A stretch of DNA of 64,000 nt from Streptomyces sp. YPW6 (GCF_018866325.1 NZ_CP076457.1:5925001-5989000); one strand, 5' to 3'; positions 26,773 to 34,977 are shown, counted from the first letter of the stretch. Numbers and translations are program-made. Notes: generated by a model from the letters alone, not told the origin.

Positions 26773-28209
26773 TCAGGGCCGGACGCCCACCCGGCCCGCG
26801 GCGACGGTCGTGGACGGCGTGGGGAGGTGCGCGGCGCGGGACAGGAGCTCCGCCGCGCCGGTCATGATCAGTCGGGCGATGTCGTCGGGGTGACGGTGAC
26901 GCCAGTCCTCCTGCGGGGTGCCGCGCAGCCGCTCGTTGAGCGCGCCGAGCGCGGGGCCGCACGGGATCTGGAAGTCGACGCGGCTGCCGGCGTCCCCCTC
27001 CATCGCGACGCGGGTGGCCTTCGCGAAGTACCAGGTGAAGGTGAGGGCCATCCGGCGCTTGGGGTCCTGCTCCGCCCGCTCGATGACGGCGGGCCTGCTG
27101 TCGACGTAGCGGGACTTGATCTCCTGCCACACCTCGTCGAAGGAACGGCCGAGGATGCGTCGCTGCACGTGGTCGGCGGTGTCCTGGTCCAGCTCGTCGA
27201 GCGAGTCGTGCCGCAGCCACAGTTCGTACAGCTTGTTGGCGCGGGCCGGGAAGAACAGGCCCCGGCGCAGGACCTGCGCCTTGGTGCCCATCTCGAACAT
27301 GTCGCCCGCCGGGACCAGGATGGTGTCCTGCACCTGGGCGCGCTGCAGCAGGTCCTTCGCGGCGTCCGACGTGCCCGCCTCGACGGTGCACTGGTTGACA
27401 CTGCCGGTGAGGACGAAGTCGGCGCCCATGACGAAGGCGGCGGCCGCCGCCTCGGGCGTCCCGATGCCGCCCGCCGCGCCGATGCGCACCCGGCCCGCCG
27501 GACCGGTGAACGCCATCCGCTCGCGCAGGCTGAGCATCGCGGGCAGCAGGGCGGTCATCGGGCGCTGGTCGGTGTGGCCGCCGGAGTCCGCCTCGGCGCA
27601 GAGGTCGTCGCACATGGCGACCGCGCCGGCGAGTTCCGCCTCCTGCGGGGTGATCCGGCCGGCGGCGGCCAGATCGCGGACGATCGCGGGGGGCGGCGGG
27701 GAGAGGAACGCCTCGGCCGCCTCCTGCCGCGAGACCTTGGCCATGATCAGGTTCGGCGTGCGCACCGCACCGCCGCCGTCCCGGTGGGCGCCGGTCAGCC
27801 GGAAGCGGACGAGGGCCGGCGAGATGCGGACGAAGGACGCGGCCTCGATGCGGCGTACGCCGTGGGCGAGGCAGACGTCGACGCCGCGCTCCTCCCGTTC
27901 CGGGCGGGAGGAGAGGAGATTGACGCCGAAGGGGCCGTGGCCGCCGAGCTCCGCGCGGATGCGCCGGATCGACGCCGCCAGTTCGTCGTCGCTCAGCCCC
28001 CCCGCTCCGAAGTAGCCCAGCAGCCCGGCCCGCCCCATCCGGACGACGAGGTCCACCGAAGCGATGGCCTTGTACATCGAGCCCGTCGCGTAGGCGTACG
28101 CGACCGAGTGGTCGGCTCGGAAACCGGCGCTGCCGAGGTCCTCCGGCCGCAGTTCCGGGCCGGGGAACGGGGCGGCCCGTGGACCTGGCGTACCGTGGGG
28201 CGAATGCAC
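26773..28209 (-). CDS. PfaD-family trans-acting enoylreductase
   Basis: A 478-residue protein of the FMN-dependent nitronate monooxygenase/FabK-like barrel, PfaD subgroup. The central glycine-rich stretch GAAGGIGTPEAAAAAF and the PfaD-specific run GSVNQCTVEAGTS followed by KLYELW are clear. Enzymes of this group reduce alpha,beta-double bonds in trans for PKSs without integral ER domains. GTG at 28209 is preceded by GGGAGGA. The gene lies between the phosphopantetheinyl transferase and the trans-AT. No ER domain is visible in the synthases in this window, so any fully reduced positions in the product would depend on this protein. Confidence 0.92.
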   Translation of the reverse strand: MHSPHGTPGPRAAPFPGPELRPEDLGSAGFRADHSVAYAYATGSMYKAIASVDLVVRMGRAGLLGYFGAGGLSDDELAASIRRIRAELGGHGPFGVNLLSSRPEREERGVDVCLAHGVRRIEAASFVRISPALVRFRLTGAHRDGGGAVRTPNLIMAKVSRQEAAEAFLSPPPPAIVRDLAAAGRITPQEAELAGAVAMCDDLCAEADSGGHTDQRPMTALLPAMLSLRERMAFTGPAGRVRIGAAGGIGTPEAAAAAFVMGADFVLTGSVNQCTVEAGTSDAAKDLLQRAQVQDTILVPAGDMFEMGTKAQVLRRGLFFPARANKLYELWLRHDSLDELDQDTADHVQRRILGRSFDEVWQEIKSRYVDSRPAVIERAEQDPKRRMALTFTWYFAKATRVAMEGDAGSRVDFQIPCGPALGALNERLRGTPQEDWRHRHPDDIARLIMTGAAELLSRAAHLPTPSTTVAAGRVGVRP

Positions 28210-28296
28210 GGGAGTCCTCCCAGGGCGTGAGTGGCTGGCGGCGTGACGAACCCGGCGGGGCCGCGCGCTGCGATGACGGTGCGGTGCGGGGGAGTG

Positions 28297-29040
28297 CTAC
28301 AGCCGGTCCGGCTCGCGTACGACGAGCCGCAGCTCCTCGTCGCGACGGCGTCCGATGCAGATGGCCGCGTGGAAGTCGGCCGGCACCCTGACGAAGTCGT
28401 AGAGCCAGTGGTCGGGCCGGTCGGCCAGCGAGGGCTTGAGCCTCAGCTCCGGGGTGCGGCCGTCGGGGAAGAGGAAGGAGATGTCCTTCAACGGCAGGGA
28501 CATGCCCTGACCGCGCGCTTTGGCGTACGCCTCCTTGAAGACCCACACGTCCAGGAACCGGCTCTTCCAGGCGCGGGCGGGCAGGCTGCGCAGTTCCTCG
28601 ATCTCGGGTTCTGACATGACCTGGTGGATCAGGTCCGGGAGGGAGATCGGGGCGTCGCGCTTCTCCACGTCCACCCCGATGGGGCGCCCCCTGGTGACGC
28701 CGAGCATGCACATCCCCCGCGAGTGCGAGAGGTTGAAGTCGAGGTCGACACCGAGCCGGTGGTGCACGGCGGGCTTCCCGAACGCGTTGAACTCGAATTC
28801 CCACGCGGACGGCTCGATGTCGGCGTACTGGGACAGGCAGCGGCGCAGCAGCGACCGCGCCAGCACGAACTGGGCCCGGTCGTGCTGGAAGTGGAACTGG
28901 TCGGCCCGGTCGCGCTCCTGGGCGGAGAGGACCGGCTCGTGCTCGCGCAGGCCGCTGGGCTCGCCGTCCGGTCCGTCGCAGGACGCGATCCACAGGTGGA
29001 CGTCGGTCACGCCCAGCGTGGCGTGGGGTTCCCTGGTCAT
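28297..29040 (-). CDS. Sfp-type 4'-phosphopantetheinyl transferase
   Basis: 247 residues. ATG at 29040 has a GAGGG ribosome site 4 nt before it; the frame stays open upstream but is not coding-like. Family motifs are present: KPAV(H), NLSHSRG near the middle, GVDVEKRD (Mg-binding) and WVFKEAYAKARGQGMSLPL (Glu and Lys of the WxxKEA motif). It would transfer phosphopantetheine from CoA to the serine of the many ACPs in this cluster. It stands between the regulator gene and the trans-enoylreductase, 87 nt from the latter. A YczE-family gene lies just beyond the regulator, a pairing also known from Bacillus sfp loci. Confidence 0.94.
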   Translation of the reverse strand: MTREPHATLGVTDVHLWIASCDGPDGEPSGLREHEPVLSAQERDRADQFHFQHDRAQFVLARSLLRRCLSQYADIEPSAWEFEFNAFGKPAVHHRLGVDLDFNLSHSRGMCMLGVTRGRPIGVDVEKRDAPISLPDLIHQVMSEPEIEELRSLPARAWKSRFLDVWVFKEAYAKARGQGMSLPLKDISFLFPDGRTPELRLKPSLADRPDHWLYDFVRVPADFHAAICIGRRRDEELRLVVREPDRL

Positions 29041-29115
29041 GGTCCCTCGGTGCTCTCCGGACTGCGGTGTGCACGCGGCTCCCGCCCCGAAGGGGGTGGC
29101 CGGGCGGTGGACGGG

Positions 29116-29148
29116 GGCGTCTCCGGGACGCTGCGCCCCGGAGACGCC
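29116..29148 (-). terminator. Hairpin between regulator and PPTase genes
   Basis: A perfect 12-bp stem (GGCGTCTCCGGG and its complement) with a 9-nt loop lies 26 nt past the regulator's stop and upstream of the phosphopantetheinyl transferase. It may end or attenuate the regulator transcript, which would separate it from the biosynthetic operon. Confidence 0.55.
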
Positions 29149-29173
29149 TCGACGGGTTACCGCGGGCGCGTGC

Positions 29174-29689
29174 TCAGGAGGCGGACGCCTTGCTCCGGTG
29201 CTCCTCGAAGACGTCGAAGACGCCCTCGATCTTGCGGGAGATGACGCCGTACAGCTCCTCCATGCGCGCCAGCCGCTCCAGCCGCTCGGAGGGCTGGTCC
29301 TTGAGGACCTCGAGCCCGTGGACCACGGCGGCGTGGAACTCGGGAATCCGGCGGAAGGAGTGCTCCACGGCGTTGGGCCACGCACTGTCGTTGAGCGTGA
29401 TGTAGTAGTCGTCCGTACCCGGAATCTCCTCGCGGGTGTACACGCCCGGCGGGGTCAGCAGGTCGGCGATCCAGTCCACCGGCTCGCGCGGGATGTCCAG
29501 GGTCGTGGCGATGTCGTCGGCGCTCTGCTTCGCGGGGTAGTTGATGATCATCCACCCGATGACGTAGCCGCGCTCCCACTCCATCCCGTCGGTGATGTGG
29601 TAGTGCTCGGCGATCTTGTGGACGAAGCTCTTCTCGGCCTCGGTGAGGGTCGAGCGCTCGGAAATGGCGCCCTCTGCTTTTTCTGTCAT
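29174..29689 (-). CDS. GbsR/MarR-family transcriptional regulator (cluster side)
   Basis: 171 residues, mostly helical. The central part (about 50-105) reads as a winged helix-turn-helix: SADDIATTLDIPREPVDWIADLL followed by a wing with TDDYYIT. The C-terminal helices (RIPEFHAAVVHG to FDVFEEHRS) resemble the dimerisation region of GbsR-type MarR relatives. It is a divergent paralogue of the plus-strand protein at 30,857. ATG at 29689 has TTGAGGG before it. It heads the minus-strand PKS direction and is the best candidate for cluster-specific control. Its upstream region carries three TCAAGTA repeats that could be its operator; the ligand is unknown. Confidence 0.72.
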   Translation of the reverse strand: MTEKAEGAISERSTLTEAEKSFVHKIAEHYHITDGMEWERGYVIGWMIINYPAKQSADDIATTLDIPREPVDWIADLLTPPGVYTREEIPGTDDYYITLNDSAWPNAVEHSFRRIPEFHAAVVHGLEVLKDQPSERLERLARMEELYGVISRKIEGVFDVFEEHRSKASAS

Positions 29690-29984
29690 GCCCTCAAGTA
29701 TTGGCTTCCGGAATTCTCGGTCAAGTATTTGATCGAACGCTTGTGTCGATTCCGGATGAGTGTCGTTTGTTGTTTCTCTTACCTCAAGTACCTTGCTGAA
29801 CAGGGAATATGCGGAACGTGCGGCGGCCCTTACATTCCCCTGTCATTCCGTTTTACCTTCTCCTGGTCGTGGCCTGTCGCAATCGTGGTGTCCCGCTCCC
29901 GCATTCTTGTCCTCCGGAAAACGCGGAGCTCCGGCGTCGGGACGCGGGAGTGCGGGAGGCCGGTCGTCGGCGCCCGCCACCGGG
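29690..29984. promoter_or_regulatory. AT-richer intergenic region with three TCAAGTA repeats
   Basis: No gene is supported here. The heptamer TCAAGTA occurs at 29694-29700, 29721-29727 and 29784-29790, all in the same direction; spacings are 27 and 63 nt, both multiples of 9. Two TTCCGG elements sit between them. The region is noticeably richer in A/T than its neighbours, as expected for promoter DNA driving the regulator and perhaps the PKS operon. I could not settle on a convincing -10/-35 pair. Confidence 0.4.
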
Positions 29985-30656
29985 TCAGGCGGAGACGCGC
30001 GCGGCCTGCGCGCCGGCCTCGGCCAGGCCGTGGTTCCGCAGCCGCAGGGCTCTCCGGTTGAGCGCCATGAACGGCTGTATCAGCCCGTCGACGAAGATCA
30101 GGAAGCACAGCGTGCCGACGCCGACGGGTCCTCCGAGGACGTATCCGAACCCCAGGAGCACCGCCTCCGTGCCGCCCTTGGCGGCCCAGAACGGCCACCT
30201 CCAGCGCTGGGTCATGGAGATCGCGACCAGGTCCATGGCGCGGATGCCGATGCCGCTCATGATGATCAGGGCCGAGCCGTACGCGCACAGCGGGACCGCG
30301 GCCGCCAGTGAGGGGGTGCCGCCGATCCATGAAAGGTCGGTCAGGAGCAGCAGGTCGATCAGGCTGCCGCACAGGAGGAACGTGACGAACGGGGCGATGA
30401 CCGGGCGGCGCCGGTTCCAGGCGGACCAGATCGCGATGCAGACCGCGGCGATCCCGGCCTGGGCGATGCCGATGGTGATCGGGATGTGGCGCTGGAGGCC
30501 GAGGGCGAGGACGTCGAGGGGGTCCGTGCCGAGGTCGGAGTGGATGAACAGGGTCGCCCCGGAGGAGAAGACGGCGCAGCCGGCCAGGTACATGCCGAGG
30601 CGCGCGGCCAGGTCGCCGGGCGGCAGTGCGGTGACGAGTGCGGGCAGTCGAGGCAT
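29985..30656 (-). CDS. YczE/YyaS/YitT-family integral membrane protein
   Basis: 223 residues with five or six hydrophobic segments (for example about 18-40, 62-80, 88-105, 120-140 and 165-185) and the family-type stretch SDLGTDPLDVLALGLQ after the first segment. A second conserved-looking stretch is GIGIRAMDLVAIS. The start has AAAGGA 6 nt upstream. YczE of Bacillus is encoded beside sfp and has been linked to lipopeptide/polyketide production by an unknown mechanism. Here the gene lies close to an Sfp-type transferase, separated by one regulator, so a role tied to the PKS is plausible. Transport substrate and mechanism are not known. Confidence 0.82.
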   Translation of the reverse strand: MPRLPALVTALPPGDLAARLGMYLAGCAVFSSGATLFIHSDLGTDPLDVLALGLQRHIPITIGIAQAGIAAVCIAIWSAWNRRRPVIAPFVTFLLCGSLIDLLLLTDLSWIGGTPSLAAAVPLCAYGSALIIMSGIGIRAMDLVAISMTQRWRWPFWAAKGGTEAVLLGFGYVLGGPVGVGTLCFLIFVDGLIQPFMALNRRALRLRNHGLAEAGAQAARVSA

Positions 30657-30826
30657 GGCGATCCTTTGGTCGGGAGCTGGTGATCCGCTGCGCTCGCCCT
30701 CACCCTACGAATGCCCATGTAAGCCGTTTATCAGGGCAATTGAAGAGGGATCTGCAGAAAAGGTAAGGGGCGCGTCACGTGCCGCGAGGGTCGCGGAGGG
30801 GTGCCCGGCCGCTTGAGGGATCGGTC

Positions 30827-30864
30827 TGTTCTCAATGTTCGGTGTATCCTGAACAAATGGAACA
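30827..30864 (+). promoter_or_regulatory. Dyad of four half-sites over the regulator start codon (probable operator)
   Basis: TGTTC occurs at 30827-30831 and 30836-30840; its complement GAACA at 30851-30855 and 30860-30864. The spacing is 4, 10 and 4 nt, a perfectly symmetrical arrangement centred between 30845 and 30846. The start codon at 30857 lies between the two right half-sites. A protein bound here would block translation start or promoter clearance, so autorepression by the GbsR/MarR protein is likely. Confidence 0.6.
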
Positions 30865-31366
30865 GAATGCACAGGGTAGGACCGCGGTTACGGAGGAAGA
30901 GCTGGCCTTCGTCGAGGACGCCGCCATCAGCCTTGAACGGCAAGGGCTGTTCCGCATGGCCGGCCGGGTCCTCGCCTGGCTGTTGATCTGCGATCCGCCG
31001 GAGCAGACCGCGGGTGATCTCGTCGAGGTGCTCCAGGCCAGCAAGGGCTCGGTGAGCGCCGCCACGCGCTTCCTCGTGCCGAGCGGCATGGTCGAGAGGA
31101 TCTCCCGTCCCGGGGAGCGCAGGGACTACTACCGCATCAAGGAAGGCGTGTGGCCGACGCTCGCCAAGAGCCAGTCGGACCACTACCAGTCGTTCGTCGA
31201 CATCACCGAACAGGGCCTGCGGATCCTGGAGGACGCCCCGGCGCGGCGCAAGGAGCGGCTGCAGACGATGCACGACTTCTACACGTGGCTGGCCAAGGAG
31301 ATGCCGATGCTCTGGAAGCGCTGGGAAGCGGAGCAGGGTACCCAGGAGGGGACCCGCGGCGCCTGA
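30857..31366 (+). CDS. GbsR/MarR-family transcriptional regulator
   Basis: 169 residues. A helical N-terminus leads into a winged helix-turn-helix (about 50-100: TAGDLVEVLQASKGSVSAATRFL, wing PGERRDYYRIKEG), followed by a helical C-terminal part with DHYQSFVDITEQGLRIL. It matches the other regulator at 29,174 along its length but is clearly diverged. It is transcribed away from the YczE gene and converges on the TfuA gene, whose stop lies only 18 nt away. The ATG at 30857 was chosen by where the family similarity begins; no strong ribosome site is visible. A symmetrical TGTTC/GAACA operator overlaps this start. Confidence 0.8.
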   Translation: MEQNAQGRTAVTEEELAFVEDAAISLERQGLFRMAGRVLAWLLICDPPEQTAGDLVEVLQASKGSVSAATRFLVPSGMVERISRPGERRDYYRIKEGVWPTLAKSQSDHYQSFVDITEQGLRILEDAPARRKERLQTMHDFYTWLAKEMPMLWKRWEAEQGTQEGTRGA

Positions 31367-31374
31367 GCGCCGCG
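31355..31374. terminator. Hairpin overlapping the regulator stop codon
   Basis: An 8-bp GC-only stem (CGCGGCGC, loop CTGA, then its complement) is centred on the regulator's TGA and lies between two convergent genes. It could act as a bidirectional terminator, though it has no T-run. Confidence 0.5.
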
Positions 31375-31384
31375 GCGCACGAGG

Positions 31385-32749
31385 TCAGCCCGAGGCGGGC
31401 CGGGACCTCGCTGTGACCCGGTGCAGCGGGACGAAGGGCCTGGCCGCCTCCGACGCCTCGGCCGCACAGAGGAACCCGCGGTCGCGCGCCGCGGCGTCCA
31501 GCGCCCCCGGCCCGTCCGCCTGCCAGATCTCCCCGAGATGGTCCTGGACCGCCTCCGCGGACAGCCGCCGCGGTGTGCGGTCGTCCTGTGCGCACATCAC
31601 CCGCTCGTGGAGACCGGCCGCCGCGGCCACCGCGTCGGCGCTCGCCCGCCACGCCTCGTCGCCGCCGCGCAGCTCCTCCGGTACGTCGTCGAAGGGCGCC
31701 GTGCCCGGAGCGCTGCGGAAGGAGCGCACCAGCAGGGTGAGCAGACGCTGTTCGGCACTGCCCTCACGTCGTTCCCGGGGCGTCAGCCAGTACGACCATG
31801 CCTCCGCCGGCAGCGCCTCGCGGGTGATCCCCCGTTCGCGGGCCACCGCCAGCACCGCGTGCGCGAGGCCGCGGCCCCGGGCCCCGAGGCGGGGCCCGGC
31901 GATGCGGGTCAGCGCGAACCTGCGGTAGCGGACCGGGAAGTCCGGCGCGTACAACTGCTGGAACCGCAGGACGTCCTCCTCCGGCACCGTGCCGTGGCGA
32001 CCCGGGACCGCGGGGCGAAAGGCCCGGCGCCAGCGCTCCAGTCGCACCGTGCGCGGCACCAGCCAGGCGGGCAGGGCCTCCAGGGAGGAAGCGGGACGGC
32101 CGGCCGCCGCGTGCGCCAGGGCGGCGAGCGCGTCCCGCCGCACCGGATCGGACAGCTCCGGCCGGCGCCGGGCGAACTCCCGCAGCGCGCGGGCCGCCGG
32201 GGTCACGGTGGTGTGCGGCCCCCGCGCGGTACGGCCGAGGGAGGCCCAGGTGCGCTCGGTGCGGGGCAGCGCCCGCGCCGATTCCAGCAGCGCCTCCCCT
32301 TCCGCCGCCCGCAGGACGTTCGCGGCGACCGCGTTGGTGATCGTCCAGCTCAGGCCGGCCAGCGCGAGGCCCGGCTGCCGGTCGTCCCCCGGCGCGGGGG
32401 CGCCCGAAGCCACCTCGTCGTCGGATTCCAGGGCCCCTCGGGCGCACATGCGGAAGACGACTCCCACGCCCTCCATCCCGTACGGCCCCAGCTCCGCCGC
32501 CCGCAGGGCCCCCGCCCCGGAGGCGCCGATGACGCGTGTGCCGCGGGCCAGTACGTCGAGGATCTCTTCATGGCGCACCGGAGCGCCCGGGTGGAGCACC
32601 CCGTCGATGATCACCACGGTGTCGCCCGGTCCGGTGCGCAGGGTGAGCAGATCACCGTGCCGCACCGGCCGGTGGACGACGGCGTGGGGTGTCACCCGCC
32701 GCACGCCGTCCGGCGTCAGCGCGGGTCCGACGTACACGTGGAGCGTCAC
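31385..32749 (-). CDS. TfuA-like protein with long C-terminal extension
   Basis: 454 residues from GTG 32749, which overlaps the stop of the YcaO gene by GTGA. The first 130 residues match the TfuA family: VYVGPALTPDG, then GDTVVIIDGVLH, the stretch HEEILDVLARG and GASGAGALRAAELGPYGMEGVG, ending ESDDEVA. The remaining 320 residues are Arg/Ala-rich and helical, with no domain I recognise. TfuA proteins work with YcaO enzymes to install thioamides, probably by delivering sulfur. The tight coupling to the YcaO gene supports that role here. It converges on the GbsR/MarR gene. Confidence 0.85.
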   Translation of the reverse strand: MTLHVYVGPALTPDGVRRVTPHAVVHRPVRHGDLLTLRTGPGDTVVIIDGVLHPGAPVRHEEILDVLARGTRVIGASGAGALRAAELGPYGMEGVGVVFRMCARGALESDDEVASGAPAPGDDRQPGLALAGLSWTITNAVAANVLRAAEGEALLESARALPRTERTWASLGRTARGPHTTVTPAARALREFARRRPELSDPVRRDALAALAHAAAGRPASSLEALPAWLVPRTVRLERWRRAFRPAVPGRHGTVPEEDVLRFQQLYAPDFPVRYRRFALTRIAGPRLGARGRGLAHAVLAVARERGITREALPAEAWSYWLTPRERREGSAEQRLLTLLVRSFRSAPGTAPFDDVPEELRGGDEAWRASADAVAAAAGLHERVMCAQDDRTPRRLSAEAVQDHLGEIWQADGPGALDAAARDRGFLCAAEASEAARPFVPLHRVTARSRPASG

Positions 32750-33960
32750 GATGCCGCCCCGGGGGCAGGGGCCCGCACCGCGGCGTGCCGCGTCACGTCC
32801 CCGTCCGCGAGCCCCGTGGCGACGACCTTGACGATGCTGAACGCGCTCTCGGTGCTGAGGTCGACGACCATCGGTGGCCGGCCGGTCAGCTCCCGCACGC
32901 GGCCGGCCAGCCAGCGCATCTCCTCCGTGTCCTCGGCGAACTCCCGCGACGGGCCGGCCACTTCCCGCCAGGGCACGTGCTCCGCCCCTTGGACCGGCAC
33001 GTGGTCCGCTCCCGGACTCCCCGGCGTGGACGGCGGGACGGCGGGATCGTCCCGGACCCCCGTGATCGCGGTGAGGCGGCTCTGCACGGCTCCGCTGACG
33101 GCCCGGCTCAGTGCGACGGCGGGAGAACTGTGGACACCCGATCCGACGGCCGGGCCGGGAAAGTCCTCGGACCGGATGTCCGCCACGAAACACGGCAGAC
33201 CCCAGCGGTTGGGCACCTCCGTGATCCCGGTCCACGCGCCCGCCCCGGTGATCCTGCCGAGGGTTGCGCGGCAGACCGGGTCGTCGACGGTGGACGGATC
33301 GACGCGCCGTCCGGGGGGCGCGGCCGCCGGGGCGGCCGACGCCGTGCAGTGCCGTCCGGCGGTCGTGGCCACCGGGCCGGCCGGCGCCGTGCAGTCCCGC
33401 TCGATCAGCTCGTACAGGGCGTGTGTCACCGCCTCGCCGTAACTGTTCCCGCCGGCCAGGCCGTGGGGCGAGCTGTGCAGGAGCGGCGGCTGCCAGCCGT
33501 CCGAGACCTGATGGTCGATGGTCACGTACGGCCGCGGCACCCAGGTCGCCGCCCCGCTCACGGCGTCCGCGGCGGCCACCCAGTCCAGGGGCGTCCGCTC
33601 GCTGAGCAGACTTCCCGCGCGCTGCCGCAGATCACGGACGTCGTAGGGGAGGCCGAGCTCGCCCGCGGGTGTCCCCGTGATGCCGGGGACCGGGCACGCG
33701 TACTCGGCATGCCACAGCTCCACGGACTCCATGACGGCCGAGATCCGGGCGAGGAGAGGCGATGAGCCCGCGCCGGGGGAGACGGGGAGGGTTCGGGCGG
33801 CCGGGCGCACGGCCATGGCCACCGGCACGCCCAAGGAGTCCAGCCCGGTCGCGTCCGCGACCCGGGTGACGCCGAACGCGGCGCGCAGTCCGTCGATGAT
33901 CGCCCAGGTCTCCTCCGGGCGCCGGACACGATGTGTGCCGTCGAGATGGATCTTCTTCAC
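32746..33960 (-). CDS. YcaO-domain protein (ATP-dependent backbone-activating enzyme, TfuA partner)
   Basis: 404 residues from GTG 33960, preceded by the strong ribosome site GGAGGGG. The YcaO signature appears around 175-200: GGNSYGEAVTHALYELIERD, containing the ATP/Mg-binding Glu residues. The family uses ATP to activate a peptide amide for cyclodehydration or, with TfuA, for thioamide formation. The protein lacks the C-terminal PxPxP typical of azoline-forming YcaO enzymes, which fits a TfuA-type reaction. It is the first gene of a two-gene unit with the TfuA gene. No convincing precursor peptide is encoded next to it, so its substrate is unknown: a distant RiPP precursor, a cellular protein, or something linked to the PKS. 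Confidence 0.88.
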   Translation of the reverse strand: MKKIHLDGTHRVRRPEETWAIIDGLRAAFGVTRVADATGLDSLGVPVAMAVRPAARTLPVSPGAGSSPLLARISAVMESVELWHAEYACPVPGITGTPAGELGLPYDVRDLRQRAGSLLSERTPLDWVAAADAVSGAATWVPRPYVTIDHQVSDGWQPPLLHSSPHGLAGGNSYGEAVTHALYELIERDCTAPAGPVATTAGRHCTASAAPAAAPPGRRVDPSTVDDPVCRATLGRITGAGAWTGITEVPNRWGLPCFVADIRSEDFPGPAVGSGVHSSPAVALSRAVSGAVQSRLTAITGVRDDPAVPPSTPGSPGADHVPVQGAEHVPWREVAGPSREFAEDTEEMRWLAGRVRELTGRPPMVVDLSTESAFSIVKVVATGLADGDVTRHAAVRAPAPGAAS

Positions 33961-34047
33961 GCGCCCCTCCTTCTGTTCCGTGACGTGCTGACAAGCATCG
34001 ACGGCACGGCCGAAGCATGCGGACAGACGGCGGTGAGCCCCGGTGCA

Positions 34048-34830
34048 TCACACCGGCAAACTTCTGTCACGGCGCCGTCGCGGGGGCGTCAGGAGAACCT
34101 CAGGGAACCGGCAGCGAGGGCCTCTTGACGTGCCGTCGGCGCAAGTGGGGCGGTCGGCGGCGGGGGTGTGCCGGAGGGTCTGGCCGGGAGGGGCTGCCGC
34201 CCGTCCCCCGGGGCACGGGCGGCCGGTGCCGTCCTTCGGTCCGGTGGTGAGGGCGCCGCTGCGGCGCACCGCGCGGGCCAGCAGCGCACTGATGACGACG
34301 CCCGCCGGGACGGACACCGCGAAGCCGATCCAACGGGCTTCGGACCAGAGGCTGTTGAGGCAGGCGATCCCGACGAGGCAGCCCGCCCACACCAGGCCGC
34401 CCAGTGCCGACCAGCGCAGGTAGGCCCCTCGGCGTTCCGGTGCGTCCGCGAGTACGAGCCCGAGCATCGTCCGCCCTCCGGGCACGAAGCGCGCCGCCAG
34501 CGTCGTCCGGCCCAGCCTTCCGGTCAGGGCGTCCCGCAGCTGCTCCGCGGCGGCGGCCGTTCTCATGTGGCGTGCCGGTCGCGTACCGCTCCGGCCGGAC
34601 CGGAACCGCACGGCGGACAGCAGTGCCAGGTCGCCGAGGAAGGAGGCGGAGGCGACGGCGAGGGCCAGGGCCAGGGCGGCCGGTCCGTGACCGAGGGAGA
34701 ACGAGGCGGCCGCGAGCACCAGGCTGCCGCTGGGCAGGACCGGCACCAGCGCGTCGCCCGCCACCGCCACCAGCGCGACGACGACGATGAGCTCCGGCTG
34801 GAGGAGTAAGCCGGCCACTTCGATCTGCAT
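34048..34830 (-). CDS. DedA-like (VTT-domain) membrane protein
   Basis: 260 residues with a long hydrophobic N-terminal region (about 10-75), then an amphipathic stretch ending LAARFVPGGRTMLGLVLADAP, which resembles the conserved RFxPxxR signature of DedA/VTT proteins, and further hydrophobic segments at about 145-165 and 170-190. The last 60 residues are Arg/Pro-rich and soluble. DedA proteins are phospholipid or lipid-carrier scramblases/transporters in the inner membrane. It has its own promoter region of 147 nt, in which an 8-bp palindrome GAACGTTC lies just upstream of the start. Its link to the YcaO-TfuA pair 87 nt downstream is only positional. Confidence 0.75.
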   Translation of the reverse strand: MQIEVAGLLLQPELIVVVALVAVAGDALVPVLPSGSLVLAAASFSLGHGPAALALALAVASASFLGDLALLSAVRFRSGRSGTRPARHMRTAAAAEQLRDALTGRLGRTTLAARFVPGGRTMLGLVLADAPERRGAYLRWSALGGLVWAGCLVGIACLNSLWSEARWIGFAVSVPAGVVISALLARAVRRSGALTTGPKDGTGRPCPGGRAAAPPGQTLRHTPAADRPTCADGTSRGPRCRFPEVLLTPPRRRRDRSLPV

Positions 34831-34977
34831 GACCTGACCGTATCGAACGTTCAGGCATTTGTGAATATAGCGAAGTGGCAGTCGGCGTCCCCCTCACCTC
34901 CCGATCCACCCGGCCATCCCGGGCGCCCGCCGCGCCGCCCTCTCCGGCCCCGGGGACGCCCGCAGCGCCCGGCGTGC

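Noticed and set aside
34048-34060. The gap upstream of the YcaO gene read on the minus strand as a short peptide (MHRGSPPSVRMLRP...)
   Set aside because: The frame has no stop before the YcaO gene and runs through it as an Arg-rich shadow.
33931-34128. Plus-strand 65-codon frame at the YcaO start, considered as a RiPP precursor
   Set aside because: It overlaps the YcaO ribosome site and N-terminus in antisense, has no ribosome site of its own and no leader/core pattern.
34830-34860. GAACGTTC palindrome before the DedA-like gene as a LexA box
   Set aside because: A LexA box needs four bases between GAAC and GTTC; here they touch.
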